A stretch of 64,000 nt of DNA from Zoogloeaceae bacterium (GTDB lineage Bacteria > Pseudomonadota > Gammaproteobacteria > Burkholderiales > Rhodocyclaceae), in the NCBI GenBank assembly GCA_024235655.1, contig JACKLY010000001.1, positions 1 to 64,000 of the forward strand, in the 5' to 3' direction. The notes under the pieces are model-generated. The model saw nothing but the letters and a program-made list of their open reading frames with translations, did not search any database and was not told where the DNA came from. Position numbers and translations under genes: made by a program. Of the stretch, positions 56,267 to 64,000 are shown in pieces. Every line of letters begins with the position of its first letter. Positions within the stretch are counted from its first letter, which is position 1.

Positions 56267-57742
56267 TTACTCTGCCGCCACCTGCAAATGCCAGCCCGTG
56301 GTCTGCTGGTAGCGATGGGCGACATTCAACAGGCGGGCCTCGGAGAAATAATCACCGATCAATTGCAAGCCCACCGGCAGGCCATTCGAGAAACCACAGG
56401 GCAAGGACATGCCGGGCAAGCCGGCCAGATTGACGGCAATGGTGTAGATATCTGACAGATACATCTGCACCGGATCAGCCGACTTCTCACCCAGACCAAA
56501 TGCGGTACACGGACTGGTTGGCCCCATGATCACATCGCACTGCCGGAATGCTTCGACAAAATCCTGCGCAATCAGGCGACGAATACGCTGCGCCTGCAGG
56601 TAATAAGCATCGTAATAACCATGGGACAGCACATAAGTGCCGATCAGCACCCGCCGCTTGACCTCGTCGCCGAAACCCTGCGCCCGTGTCTTCTGGTACA
56701 TGTCGTTAAGGTCGCTGTATTCCGGGGCGCGATAGCCATAGCGAACGCCATCGAAACGTGAAAGATTGGAACTGGCTTCTGCCGGCGCGATTACGTAATA
56801 GGCGGCTACCCCGTGCTGCATGTTGGGCAGCGAGATCTCGACGGTCTCGGCGCCCAGCCTGCGGTATTCGGCGATGGCTTCCTGTACGGCGGTCATGACC
56901 CCCGCCTCACAGCCAGCCTGCTCCCCCGACCCGAAGAATTCCTTGGGCAAGCCTACTTTCAGGCCTTGCAGCGGTTTTTCGCTGCCATTTGCCGAAAGAT
57001 CGCGGGTGTAATCCTCCACGGGGCGTTCCAGCGAAGTTGAATCACGGGCATCAAAACCCGCCATCACATTCAGCATCAGCGCCGCATCTTCTGCCGTACG
57101 TGTCATCGGGCCGGCCTGATCGAGCGAAGAGGCAAAGGCAATCATGCCCCAGCGGCTGACCACACCATAGGTCGGCTTGAGCCCGGTCAGATTGCACAGC
57201 GCGGCGGGCTGACGGATCGAGCCGCCGGTATCGGTGCCGGTGGCTGCCGGCGCCATCAGCGAGGCCACCGCAGCTGCGGAACCACCGGAGGAACCACCCG
57301 GTACGCGCGCCCTGTCCCAGGGGTTTTTGACTTGGCCAAAGTAGGAAGTTTCGTTGGACGACCCCATCGCGAACTCGTCCATATTGGTCTTGCCAAGGTT
57401 GACCGCACCAGCGGCACCGAATTTCTCGATGACAGCCGCGTCATAGGGGCTGACGAAGTTGCCGAGAATCCTCGATCCACAGGTAGTCAGCCAGTCCTTG
57501 GCACAAAAAATGTCTTTCTGCGCAATCGGAATCCCGGTCAGCGGCGCAGCCGTGCCCGCCGCAATCCGCGCATCGGCAGCCCTCGCCTGCTTAAGGCTTT
57601 TCTCGGCATCGACGGTAATGAAAGCATTCAACTCGGGGTTCAAACGGGCAATGCGGTCAAGGTGCAATTGCGTCAATTCAACAGACGAAATTTCCTTGCC
57701 GGCAAGTGCAGCGCCCAGCGCCTTCAGGGTCTGGCCGATCAT
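56267..57742 (-). CDS. gatA: Aspartyl/glutamyl-tRNA(Asn/Gln) amidotransferase subunit A
   Basis: The 491-residue product is an amidase-signature protein: catalytic Lys in PIAQKDIFCAKD, and the Ser-cis-Ser region GGSSGGSAAAVA plus GTDTGGSIRQPAALC. It hydrolyses glutamine to supply ammonia. It overlaps gatC by four bases. Full length. Confidence 0.98.
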   Translation of the reverse strand: MIGQTLKALGAALAGKEISSVELTQLHLDRIARLNPELNAFITVDAEKSLKQARAADARIAAGTAAPLTGIPIAQKDIFCAKDWLTTCGSRILGNFVSPYDAAVIEKFGAAGAVNLGKTNMDEFAMGSSNETSYFGQVKNPWDRARVPGGSSGGSAAAVASLMAPAATGTDTGGSIRQPAALCNLTGLKPTYGVVSRWGMIAFASSLDQAGPMTRTAEDAALMLNVMAGFDARDSTSLERPVEDYTRDLSANGSEKPLQGLKVGLPKEFFGSGEQAGCEAGVMTAVQEAIAEYRRLGAETVEISLPNMQHGVAAYYVIAPAEASSNLSRFDGVRYGYRAPEYSDLNDMYQKTRAQGFGDEVKRRVLIGTYVLSHGYYDAYYLQAQRIRRLIAQDFVEAFRQCDVIMGPTSPCTAFGLGEKSADPVQMYLSDIYTIAVNLAGLPGMSLPCGFSNGLPVGLQLIGDYFSEARLLNVAHRYQQTTGWHLQVAAE

Positions 57743-58026
57743 TCAATCACCTTGGGAACCAGATAAAGACCATTCTCGGTCTCGGGAGCGACTGCCTGGA
57801 AAGCCGCCCGCTGATCTGCTTCGACAGCACGGTCTTCGCGCAAGCGCTGGGCCACATCCTGGGCATGCGCCATCGGCTCGACCCCTTTGGTGTCGACGGC
57901 CTGCATTGCTTCAATCAGGGTGAAAATGCCATTGAGGTGGCCGAGTGTAGTCTGCGCCTCGGCGTCGCTGATCTCTATGCGCGCCAGATGGGCAACGCGC
58001 CGGACCTGTTCAAGGGTAAGCGACAT
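57739..58026 (-). CDS. gatC: Aspartyl/glutamyl-tRNA(Asn/Gln) amidotransferase subunit C
   Basis: The 95-residue product fits GatC: MSLTLEQVRRVAHLARIEIS at the start and the NGIFTLIEAMQAVDTKGVEPMAH region. It stabilises the GatA-GatB complex. It begins the minus-strand operon and is divergent from mreB; the region between holds an inverted repeat AGTCTT/AAGACT (58046-58051 and 58060-58065). Confidence 0.96.
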   Translation of the reverse strand: MSLTLEQVRRVAHLARIEISDAEAQTTLGHLNGIFTLIEAMQAVDTKGVEPMAHAQDVAQRLREDRAVEADQRAAFQAVAPETENGLYLVPKVIE

Positions 58027-58156
58027 GGGGGTATGGAGAACTTAAAGTCTTATATCGGAAAGACTAATAAGGTATCATAAACCCTTTAACCGCAGCATCC
58101 TGTCCGTGGAAATTGTCCATGGAAATGCGCGGTGTTTTTTCCGGAATTTCAATCAC

Positions 58157-59200
58157 ATGTTCGGCTTCTTCAGCAAATACTTCTCCAACGATCTGGCCAT
58201 CGACCTTGGCACTGCCAACACGCTCATCTACGTTCGCGGGCAGGGCATCGTCCTCGATGAACCCTCCGTGGTCGCCATCCGCCTCGAGGGTGGCCCGAAT
58301 GCGAAAAAAACCATTCAGGCCGTCGGCAAGGAAGCCAAGGACATGCTGGGCAAGGCGCCGGGGGCAATCACGGTCATCCGCCCGATGAAAGACGGCGTGA
58401 TCGCCGACTTCACCGTCACTGAGCAGATGCTGAAGCAGTTCATCAAGAAGGTTCATGACTCGCGCCTCTTCTCACCCAGTCCGCGCATCATCATCTGCGT
58501 TCCTTCCGGCTCGACCCAGGTCGAGCGCCGCGCCATTCGCGAATCGGCCATTGGTGCCGGCGCCTCCCAGGTATTCCTGATCGAGGAGCCAATGGCGGCC
58601 GCCATCGGCGCCGGCCTGCCGGTTGCCGACCCCACGGGTTCGATGGTGGTCGATATCGGCGGCGGCACTACGGAAGTTGGGGTCATCTCCCTTGGCGGCA
58701 TGGTCTACGCCGGCTCGGTACGTGTTGGCGGCGACAAGCTGGACGAAGCCATCATCAATTACATCAGCCGCAACTACGGCATGCTGATCGGCGAAAACAC
58801 CGCCGAGAACATCAAGAAAACCATCGGCTCCGCCTTTCCGGGCACCGAAGTGCGCGAGATGGAAGTCTCGGGTATCAACAAGGCCGAAGGCATTCCGCGC
58901 AAGTTCACCATTTCCTCGAACGAAATCCTCGAGGCGTTGACCGAGCCGCTGAACAACATTGTCTCCGCCGTCAAATCCGCGCTGGAAAAGACGCCTCCGG
59001 AACTCGGTGCCGACATCGCTGAAAAAGGCATGGTACTGACCGGTGGCGGCGCCTGCCTGCGCGACCTGGATCGCCTGCTCATGGAAGAAACCGGCCTGCC
59101 GGTGATCGTTGCCGAAGATCCGTTGACCTGTGTTGCGCGCGGTTCCGGCCTGGCGCTGGAAAAGATGGACAAGCTCGGCAGCATCTTTGCTTCAGAGTAA
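58157..59200 (+). CDS. mreB: Rod shape-determining protein MreB
   Basis: The 347-residue product has the actin-like nucleotide motifs DLGTANTLIYVRGQG, VDIGGGTTEVGV and LTGGGACLRDLDRLL. It forms filaments under the inner membrane and positions the elongation machinery. ATG 58157 gives the normal length; upstream frame is leader. The upstream region shares divergent promoters with gatC. Confidence 0.98.
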   Translation: MFGFFSKYFSNDLAIDLGTANTLIYVRGQGIVLDEPSVVAIRLEGGPNAKKTIQAVGKEAKDMLGKAPGAITVIRPMKDGVIADFTVTEQMLKQFIKKVHDSRLFSPSPRIIICVPSGSTQVERRAIRESAIGAGASQVFLIEEPMAAAIGAGLPVADPTGSMVVDIGGGTTEVGVISLGGMVYAGSVRVGGDKLDEAIINYISRNYGMLIGENTAENIKKTIGSAFPGTEVREMEVSGINKAEGIPRKFTISSNEILEALTEPLNNIVSAVKSALEKTPPELGADIAEKGMVLTGGGACLRDLDRLLMEETGLPVIVAEDPLTCVARGSGLALEKMDKLGSIFASE

Positions 59201-59275
59201 GCGCACCTGGATGCGCGACGCTGACAATGGCTGCGCCTTGATCAGCGCCGGGCGTCACTTTACTGATTTCTGATC

Positions 59276-60211
59276 GTGGCCGGCTTCGAGCATACGCCTC
59301 CTCCCTTCTTCAAACGAGGGCCGGCGCCCTTGGCGCTGCTCTCGCTCTACGTCGCCATTTCAGGCTCCCTGATGGTGCTCGACACCAAGTTCCGCCATCT
59401 GGAAATGCTGCGCCAGGCACTATCGGTAGCTACGACCCCGTTGCAGCAACTGGCCCACGCACCAGCACGAGGACTAATGCAGGCGGGCGAGTATTTCCAG
59501 AGTGTCGATACGCTGCAAGACGAAAATCAGCGCCTGAAGCGCGCCAAACTCGACAACGCGCCCCAGTTGCTGCGCCTGCAGCAGCTTGAAGCTGAAAACG
59601 CCCGCTTGCGTCGCCTGCTCTCGGTACACGAAAGACCGAATGTCAGCGGCCAGGTGGCCCAGATCCTCTATACCACCCGTGACCCCTTCACCCGCCGTGT
59701 CGTTGTGAACAAAGGCGGAAACGACAAGGTACAAGCCGGGCTGCCGGTAGTCGACGATGCGGGCATTGTCGGCCAGGTCATGCGGGTTTACCCGTTTGTT
59801 TCCGAAGTTGCACTGATCAGTGACAAGGATCAGGCCGTGCCCGTGCAAATCGTGCGCAACGGCTTGCGTTCGGTGGCATTCGGCCTTGGCAAGGGGCAAC
59901 TGGAACTGCGTTTCATGCCTGCCAATGCAGACGTACAGGAAGGGGATGTGCTGGTCACTTCGGGTCTTGACGGCATCTTTCAGACTGGATTTCCGGTGGC
60001 TCGAGTGGTTGCTGTCGAACGCGACACTTCCTATTCTTTTGCCCGGATTCTTTGCACGCCCGTTGCCGGGGTGGAAAATTTCGGCGAAGTAATGATTCTG
60101 GCGCCTCGTGAAACGCTGCCGCCGCGCCCCGACCCGGCTGACGCCATCGATGGCGCACCGGAAGAAAAGGTGCTCAAGCAGAAAAAGAAACGCCCCCCGA
60201 GAAACCCCTGA
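59276..60211 (+). CDS. mreC: Rod shape-determining protein MreC
   Basis: The 311-residue product starts at GTG 59276. A single membrane helix (LALLSLYVAISGSLMVLD) near residues 18-35 is followed by a coiled coil (LQDENQRLKRAKLDN) and periplasmic beta domains (NKGGNDKVQAGLPVVDDAGIVG). MreC links MreB to PBP2 and RodA. The C-terminus carries a Lys/Pro-rich tail. The mreB-mreC gap is 75 bases. Confidence 0.95.
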   Translation: MAGFEHTPPPFFKRGPAPLALLSLYVAISGSLMVLDTKFRHLEMLRQALSVATTPLQQLAHAPARGLMQAGEYFQSVDTLQDENQRLKRAKLDNAPQLLRLQQLEAENARLRRLLSVHERPNVSGQVAQILYTTRDPFTRRVVVNKGGNDKVQAGLPVVDDAGIVGQVMRVYPFVSEVALISDKDQAVPVQIVRNGLRSVAFGLGKGQLELRFMPANADVQEGDVLVTSGLDGIFQTGFPVARVVAVERDTSYSFARILCTPVAGVENFGEVMILAPRETLPPRPDPADAIDGAPEEKVLKQKKKRPPRNP

Positions 60212-60220
60212 GGAACAGCC

Positions 60221-60742
60221 ATGCAACCCACATTTTCCTCATCGCGTATCCTGCTCCCGGTTCGCCCCTGGTTCATCTCACTGTCGCTGCTCGTGGCACT
60301 GTTGCTCAATTTGCTGCCGACTGCCTGGCTGCCCGCCGTGCCCGACTGGGTAGCATTGGTGCTCTGCTTCTGGTGCATCCGCGAACCCCGCCGGGTCGGC
60401 ATGGGCTGGGCCTTCATCTTCGGCCTGATCATGGATGTGGCCGATGCCAGCCTGATGGGTCAGCACACTCTGGCCTATGTATTGCTGGCCTATTTTTCTG
60501 CCTCTTTCTCCCGGCGCGTACTCTGGTTCCCTCTGGGCAGGCAGTCCTTGCAGATACTGCCTCTACTGGCCATTGTGCCCCTGATCCAGTTTGGCACGGC
60601 AATGATCGCCGGCGGCCAGTTTCCTGGTGTCAGCTATTTTCTCTGGCCGCTGCTGGGCGCCCTGCTCTGGCTGCCACTGACCTTTATTCTTCTGCTACCG
60701 CAGTACCAGCCAGTTCACCGCGATGAAAATCGTCCGATCTAG
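60221..60742 (+). CDS. mreD: Rod shape-determining protein MreD
   Basis: The 173-residue product is a small polytopic membrane protein with about five helices (WFISLSLLVALLLNLLP first) and the GWAFIFGLIMDVADASLMGQ pattern of MreD. It is part of the elongasome. It starts nine bases after mreC. Confidence 0.93.
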   Translation: MQPTFSSSRILLPVRPWFISLSLLVALLLNLLPTAWLPAVPDWVALVLCFWCIREPRRVGMGWAFIFGLIMDVADASLMGQHTLAYVLLAYFSASFSRRVLWFPLGRQSLQILPLLAIVPLIQFGTAMIAGGQFPGVSYFLWPLLGALLWLPLTFILLLPQYQPVHRDENRPI

Positions 60743-60821
60743 CCTTGCTGTCACGAGGTGCGCCCGCAGCAATGATGCGCCACCTTCATCCCGATCAATG
60801 ACTTACGGTGCTTGCTGAACC

Positions 60822-62732
60822 ATGGCGCGCAGGCATCATCACGACAGCTTCCACCACCAGGATAGCGACCTTGATCGCTTCCGTTTTCGCATCGGCGTTG
60901 CCGTAGCACTGGTCCTCATCACCTTCACGCTGCTCTTTGCCCGCTTCTTCTGGCTGCAAGTCATCCAGCACGACTATTACACGACGCGAGCAGAAGGCAA
61001 TCGCATCTCGCTGGTACCGATCGTGCCCAGCCGTGGCACGATCGTCGATCGCAATGGCGCCGTAATGGCTCGCAACTACTCCGCCTTTACACTGGAAGTC
61101 ACACCTGCCAAGGTGCCCGACCTGGAAGCTAGCATCGACGCCCTGTCGCAACTGATCGAGATTCAGGCCAAGGATCGCAAACGTTTCAAGAAACTGATGG
61201 ACGAATCGAAGAACTTCGAGTCCATCCCCCTGCGCACCCGGTTGACCGACAAGGAAGTGGCCATCATTGCGGCGCATCGCTATCGATTCCCCGGCATTGA
61301 GGTCAAAGCACGGCTCTTTCGTCAGTATCCGCAGGGCGAGTTGGCCTCGCATGCCCTCGGCTATATTGGCCGGATCAATGACCGCGATATCGAAACCATT
61401 CGCAAGGCAGAAGCTGAAGCTAACTACAAGGGCACCGACCATTTCGGGAAAAGCGGCCTGGAGCAGAAATACGAATTTCACCTGCACGGACAAACTGGTT
61501 ACGAGGAAGTCGAAGTCGATGCCGCAGGCCGTGCCGTGCGCAGCCTGGCCCGCACCCCGCCGATCCCCGGCAATAACCTGACGCTGACAATCGATACAAA
61601 ACTGCAGGCGATCGTCGAGCAGGCCTTTGGTGAACGCCGGGGGGCACTCGTCGCCATCGAGCCTTCTTCCGGCGGTGTTCTGGCACTGGTGTCGACCCCG
61701 ACCTTCGATCCCAACCTGTTCGTAGACGGCATTCGCAGCGATGATTGGGAGATGCTCAACACCGACCCGGATCGGCCAATGATCAACCGCGCCATCTACA
61801 GCGCCTACCCGCCTGGATCGACCTTCAAACCCTATATGGCACTCGCAGCGCTTGAGTTGGGAAAGCGCACGGCACAGCAGGTCATGGCCGACCCCGGTTA
61901 TTTCAATTTCGGCGGCCATACCTTCATGGATGACAAAAAGGGAGGGCACGGGCCGGTGGATATGTACAAGTCGATCGTCCAATCGTGCAACACCTATTAC
62001 TACGCACTGGCTAACGACCTCGGCATCGACAATATTGCCCGCTTCATGGCGCCTCTTGGCTTCGGCAGCCGGAGCGGGATCGACATCGAAGGAGAGTCGG
62101 AAGGCGTACTACCCTCGCAGGAATGGAAAAAACGCCGTTTCAAGCGCCGGGAGCAACAGAAGTGGTATGCCGGCGAAACCATTTCGGTCGGCATCGGACA
62201 AGGCTACAACGCCTACACTCCCCTGCAACTGGCGCAGGCCATGGCCGCTATCGCCAACGACGGCGTCATGTTCCGGCCGCATCTGGTCAAGCACATCACC
62301 GATAGCCGCAACGGAGAAAAAACCCAGATCGAACCGGAACCCATCCGGACTCTGCCCCTGAAGCAGCAGAACATCGACACGATAAAACGTGCCATGGTCG
62401 GCGTCATCAAGGAAGGCACCGGCGCCAGAGCCTTTGCCGGTGCTGAGTACGAAGCCGGTGGCAAGACCGGAACGGCACAGGTATACAGCCTGAAGGGATC
62501 GACTTACAACCGTGAAAAGGTCAAATCCGAGTTGCGTGACCACTCGATCTTCATTGCCTTTGCCCCGGCGGATAAACCGACCATCGCCCTCGCGGTGTTG
62601 GTCGAAAACGGCGGGTTCGGTGCGCAATCCGCAGCCCCGATCGCACGTATGGCGCTGGATTACTACCTGCTGGGTAAAAAACCGGCCGGCGCTGCTGTAG
62701 AAGACAGTGCCGCAGGAGACGAGAACGAATGA
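60822..62732 (+). CDS. mrdA: Penicillin-binding protein 2 (elongation transpeptidase)
   Basis: The 636-residue product has one N-terminal membrane helix (VALVLITFTLLFARFFWL) after a His-rich start, the dimerisation domain, and the transpeptidase domain with active Ser333 in PGSTFKPYMAL, SCN, and KTGTAQV. It crosslinks lateral-wall peptidoglycan with RodA. Length is normal. Its stop overlaps rodA by four bases (ATGA). Confidence 0.97.
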   Translation: MARRHHHDSFHHQDSDLDRFRFRIGVAVALVLITFTLLFARFFWLQVIQHDYYTTRAEGNRISLVPIVPSRGTIVDRNGAVMARNYSAFTLEVTPAKVPDLEASIDALSQLIEIQAKDRKRFKKLMDESKNFESIPLRTRLTDKEVAIIAAHRYRFPGIEVKARLFRQYPQGELASHALGYIGRINDRDIETIRKAEAEANYKGTDHFGKSGLEQKYEFHLHGQTGYEEVEVDAAGRAVRSLARTPPIPGNNLTLTIDTKLQAIVEQAFGERRGALVAIEPSSGGVLALVSTPTFDPNLFVDGIRSDDWEMLNTDPDRPMINRAIYSAYPPGSTFKPYMALAALELGKRTAQQVMADPGYFNFGGHTFMDDKKGGHGPVDMYKSIVQSCNTYYYALANDLGIDNIARFMAPLGFGSRSGIDIEGESEGVLPSQEWKKRRFKRREQQKWYAGETISVGIGQGYNAYTPLQLAQAMAAIANDGVMFRPHLVKHITDSRNGEKTQIEPEPIRTLPLKQQNIDTIKRAMVGVIKEGTGARAFAGAEYEAGGKTGTAQVYSLKGSTYNREKVKSELRDHSIFIAFAPADKPTIALAVLVENGGFGAQSAAPIARMALDYYLLGKKPAGAAVEDSAAGDENE

Positions 62733-63841
62733 TGCCATTTGCACAATTGCGGCATCGGCTCTGGCACGGCCTGGTGGACCACATCGACGTACCGCTGATG
62801 ATTGTGGCGGTGGTGTTGATGGGGATCGGACTGGCTAGCGTGTATTCGGCGACTTACGACAGCAATAATCGTTTCTTTGCGCAAGCCATGAACATGGGAG
62901 TTGCTCTCGCCGTCATGTGGAGCGTTGCACAGATCCCGCCGCAGAAGCTGATGCGCTTTGCCATTCCGCTCTATATCGCAGGGGTAATTCTGCTGATTCT
63001 GGTCATGCTGTTCGGAGTAACCGTTAATGGTTCCCGGCGCTGGCTGTCCGTGGGCTTTACCCGGATTCAACCATCCGAACTGATGAAAATCGCCATGCCG
63101 CTGCTGCTGGCCTGGTATTTCCACAAGTACGAAACAATGATCAGGATGCGCCACTTTGCGCTGGCCGCAGTTCTGCTCGCAGTTCCCTTCCTGCTCATTG
63201 CCAAGCAGCCAGATCTGGGTACGGCACTGCTGGTCGGAGCCTCCGGGTTCTACGTCATCTTTCTCGCCGGGCTGCCGTGGAAAATCATGTTCGGACTGAT
63301 CGCCATCGGCAGTGCCGCCGCCCCCTTTGCCTGGACATTGCTGCACGATTACCAACGCCGTCGCATCCTGACCCTGTTTGACCCGACCAGCGACCCGCTC
63401 GGCGCCGGCTACCACATCATCCAATCCACCATTGCCATCGGCTCAGGCGGCCCTTTCGGCAAGGGCTGGCTATCCGGCACACAGACCCACCTGGAATTCA
63501 TCCCGGAAAAACACACCGATTTCATCTTTGCGGTTTTTTCCGAGGAATGGGGGCTTGCCGGCAACCTTTTCCTGCTGTTCACCTACCTCTTTCTTGTTGG
63601 CCGGGGGCTGATGATCGCCGCCAATGCCCCGACGCTGTTTTCCCGGTTGCTGGCCGGCGCCATCACACTGATTTTCTTCACCTATGCTTTCGTCAACATG
63701 GGTATGGTGTCCGGCATTCTTCCGGTCGTCGGCGTACCGCTGCCTTTCGTCAGCTACGGAGGTACTGCACTGTTGACCCTGTTTGTCGGCATGGGAATCC
63801 TGATGAGCATTCAGACCCACCGGATGCTGGTAAAAAAATGA
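62729..63841 (+). CDS. rodA: Rod shape-determining protein RodA (SEDS glycosyltransferase)
   Basis: The 370-residue product has ten membrane helices and the SEDS motifs QPSELMKIAMPLLLAWYFH, KQPDLGTALLVG and LPFVSYGGTALLT. It polymerises lipid II for elongation together with PBP2. It overlaps mrdA by four bases and the following lipoprotein gene by four (ATGA). Confidence 0.98.
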   Translation: MMPFAQLRHRLWHGLVDHIDVPLMIVAVVLMGIGLASVYSATYDSNNRFFAQAMNMGVALAVMWSVAQIPPQKLMRFAIPLYIAGVILLILVMLFGVTVNGSRRWLSVGFTRIQPSELMKIAMPLLLAWYFHKYETMIRMRHFALAAVLLAVPFLLIAKQPDLGTALLVGASGFYVIFLAGLPWKIMFGLIAIGSAAAPFAWTLLHDYQRRRILTLFDPTSDPLGAGYHIIQSTIAIGSGGPFGKGWLSGTQTHLEFIPEKHTDFIFAVFSEEWGLAGNLFLLFTYLFLVGRGLMIAANAPTLFSRLLAGAITLIFFTYAFVNMGMVSGILPVVGVPLPFVSYGGTALLTLFVGMGILMSIQTHRMLVKK

Positions 63842-64000
63842 TGCATTCTTCCTGGAAAACTGCGCTGGGCATCTGTCTGCTGCCCGTCTTCCTACTCAGC
63901 GGCTGTGGCGGTGATCCCGTTCGCCCGACCGAACCGGCGGCCGAGACGCCGAAAGGAACCAGTCGCACACCGACCCGCAAGCCTTCCGTCACACTCAAGC
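63838..64000 (+). CDS. Lipoprotein following rodA (start only, probably RlpA or a lytic transglycosylase)
   Basis: About 54 residues are visible before the right edge. A signal peptide with lipobox (LLSGC, Cys23) is followed by a Pro/Thr-rich spacer. The position after mrdA-rodA is where betaproteobacteria usually carry rlpA or mltB; the visible part does not decide between them. ATG 63838 overlaps the rodA stop, with a second ATG next to it at 63841. Confidence 0.8.
   Translation, partial: MMHSSWKTALGICLLPVFLLSGCGGDPVRPTEPAAETPKGTSRTPTRKPSVTLK

Overview
The window is GC-rich, gene-dense chromosomal DNA, almost certainly from a betaproteobacterium. The gene families and their neighbourhoods (gshA-gshB-apbE-EIIA-HPr-EI, metX-metW, a TorF-type porin with glnK-amtB, gatCAB divergent from mreBCD-mrdA-rodA) resemble Rhodocyclales relatives such as Dechloromonas or Azonexus. 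That placement is inference from gene content and was not tested by phylogeny. No rRNA, tRNA or CRISPR array was seen, and only one insertion sequence. Layout: 1-2.0 kb is a tetR-RND efflux operon (TetR, membrane-fusion lipoprotein, cut-off permease) preceded by a large nested palindrome. 2.1-5.0 kb holds a small lipoprotein divergent from a MocR-type regulator, then an XRE regulator. 5.07-7.86 kb is a polytopic membrane gene (PAP2 plus Lgt-like domains) split by a 1.24-kb IS3-family element. 7.9-11.5 kb has an alpha-carbonic anhydrase with an unusual N-terminal domain and thiC under a TPP riboswitch. 11.6-15.1 kb carries a ClC transporter, a Cys-cluster protein, uppP and a hydrolase. 15.1-20.9 kb holds a PhnD-like binding protein with a PAS histidine kinase, a Ser/Thr kinase and a zinc alcohol dehydrogenase. 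21.0-27.8 kb has a SulP transporter, a ribbon-helix-helix protein, a BamE-like lipoprotein, two MFS transporters, comM and ubiK. 27.9-30.8 kb is a nitrogen-regulated unit: two NtrC-like boxes and a sigma-54 promoter ahead of porin-glnK-amtB. 31.0-38.2 kb contains two ABC-F ATPases, purU, thrH, a lysophospholipid acyltransferase and small unknown genes. 38.4-40.8 kb has a MarR regulator, an OmpA-like lipoprotein and an apparently solitary DNA adenine methyltransferase. 40.8-48.4 kb covers glutathione synthesis, ApbE, a partial regulatory PTS, and metX-metW under a SAM-II riboswitch followed by an intrinsic terminator. 48.4-54.2 kb has membrane and stress-type small genes (a YqjD/YqjE/YqjK cluster), a SMUG1-like glycosylase, xth and pyrE. 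54.3-58.0 kb is gatC-gatA-lipoprotein-gatB on the minus strand. 58.2-64 kb is the rod-shape operon mreB-mreC-mreD-mrdA-rodA followed by the start of a lipoprotein. How the genes work together: most of the window is core metabolism and cell envelope. The clearest regulatory circuits visible in the DNA are SAM control of methionine synthesis, TPP control of thiamine synthesis, NtrC/sigma-54 control of ammonium uptake together with an outer-membrane porin, and TetR autoregulation of efflux. The clearest accessory event is the IS3 insertion. The least explained objects are the interrupted lipid-enzyme fusion, the carbonic anhydrase fusion, the lone methyltransferase and several small conserved-looking proteins.
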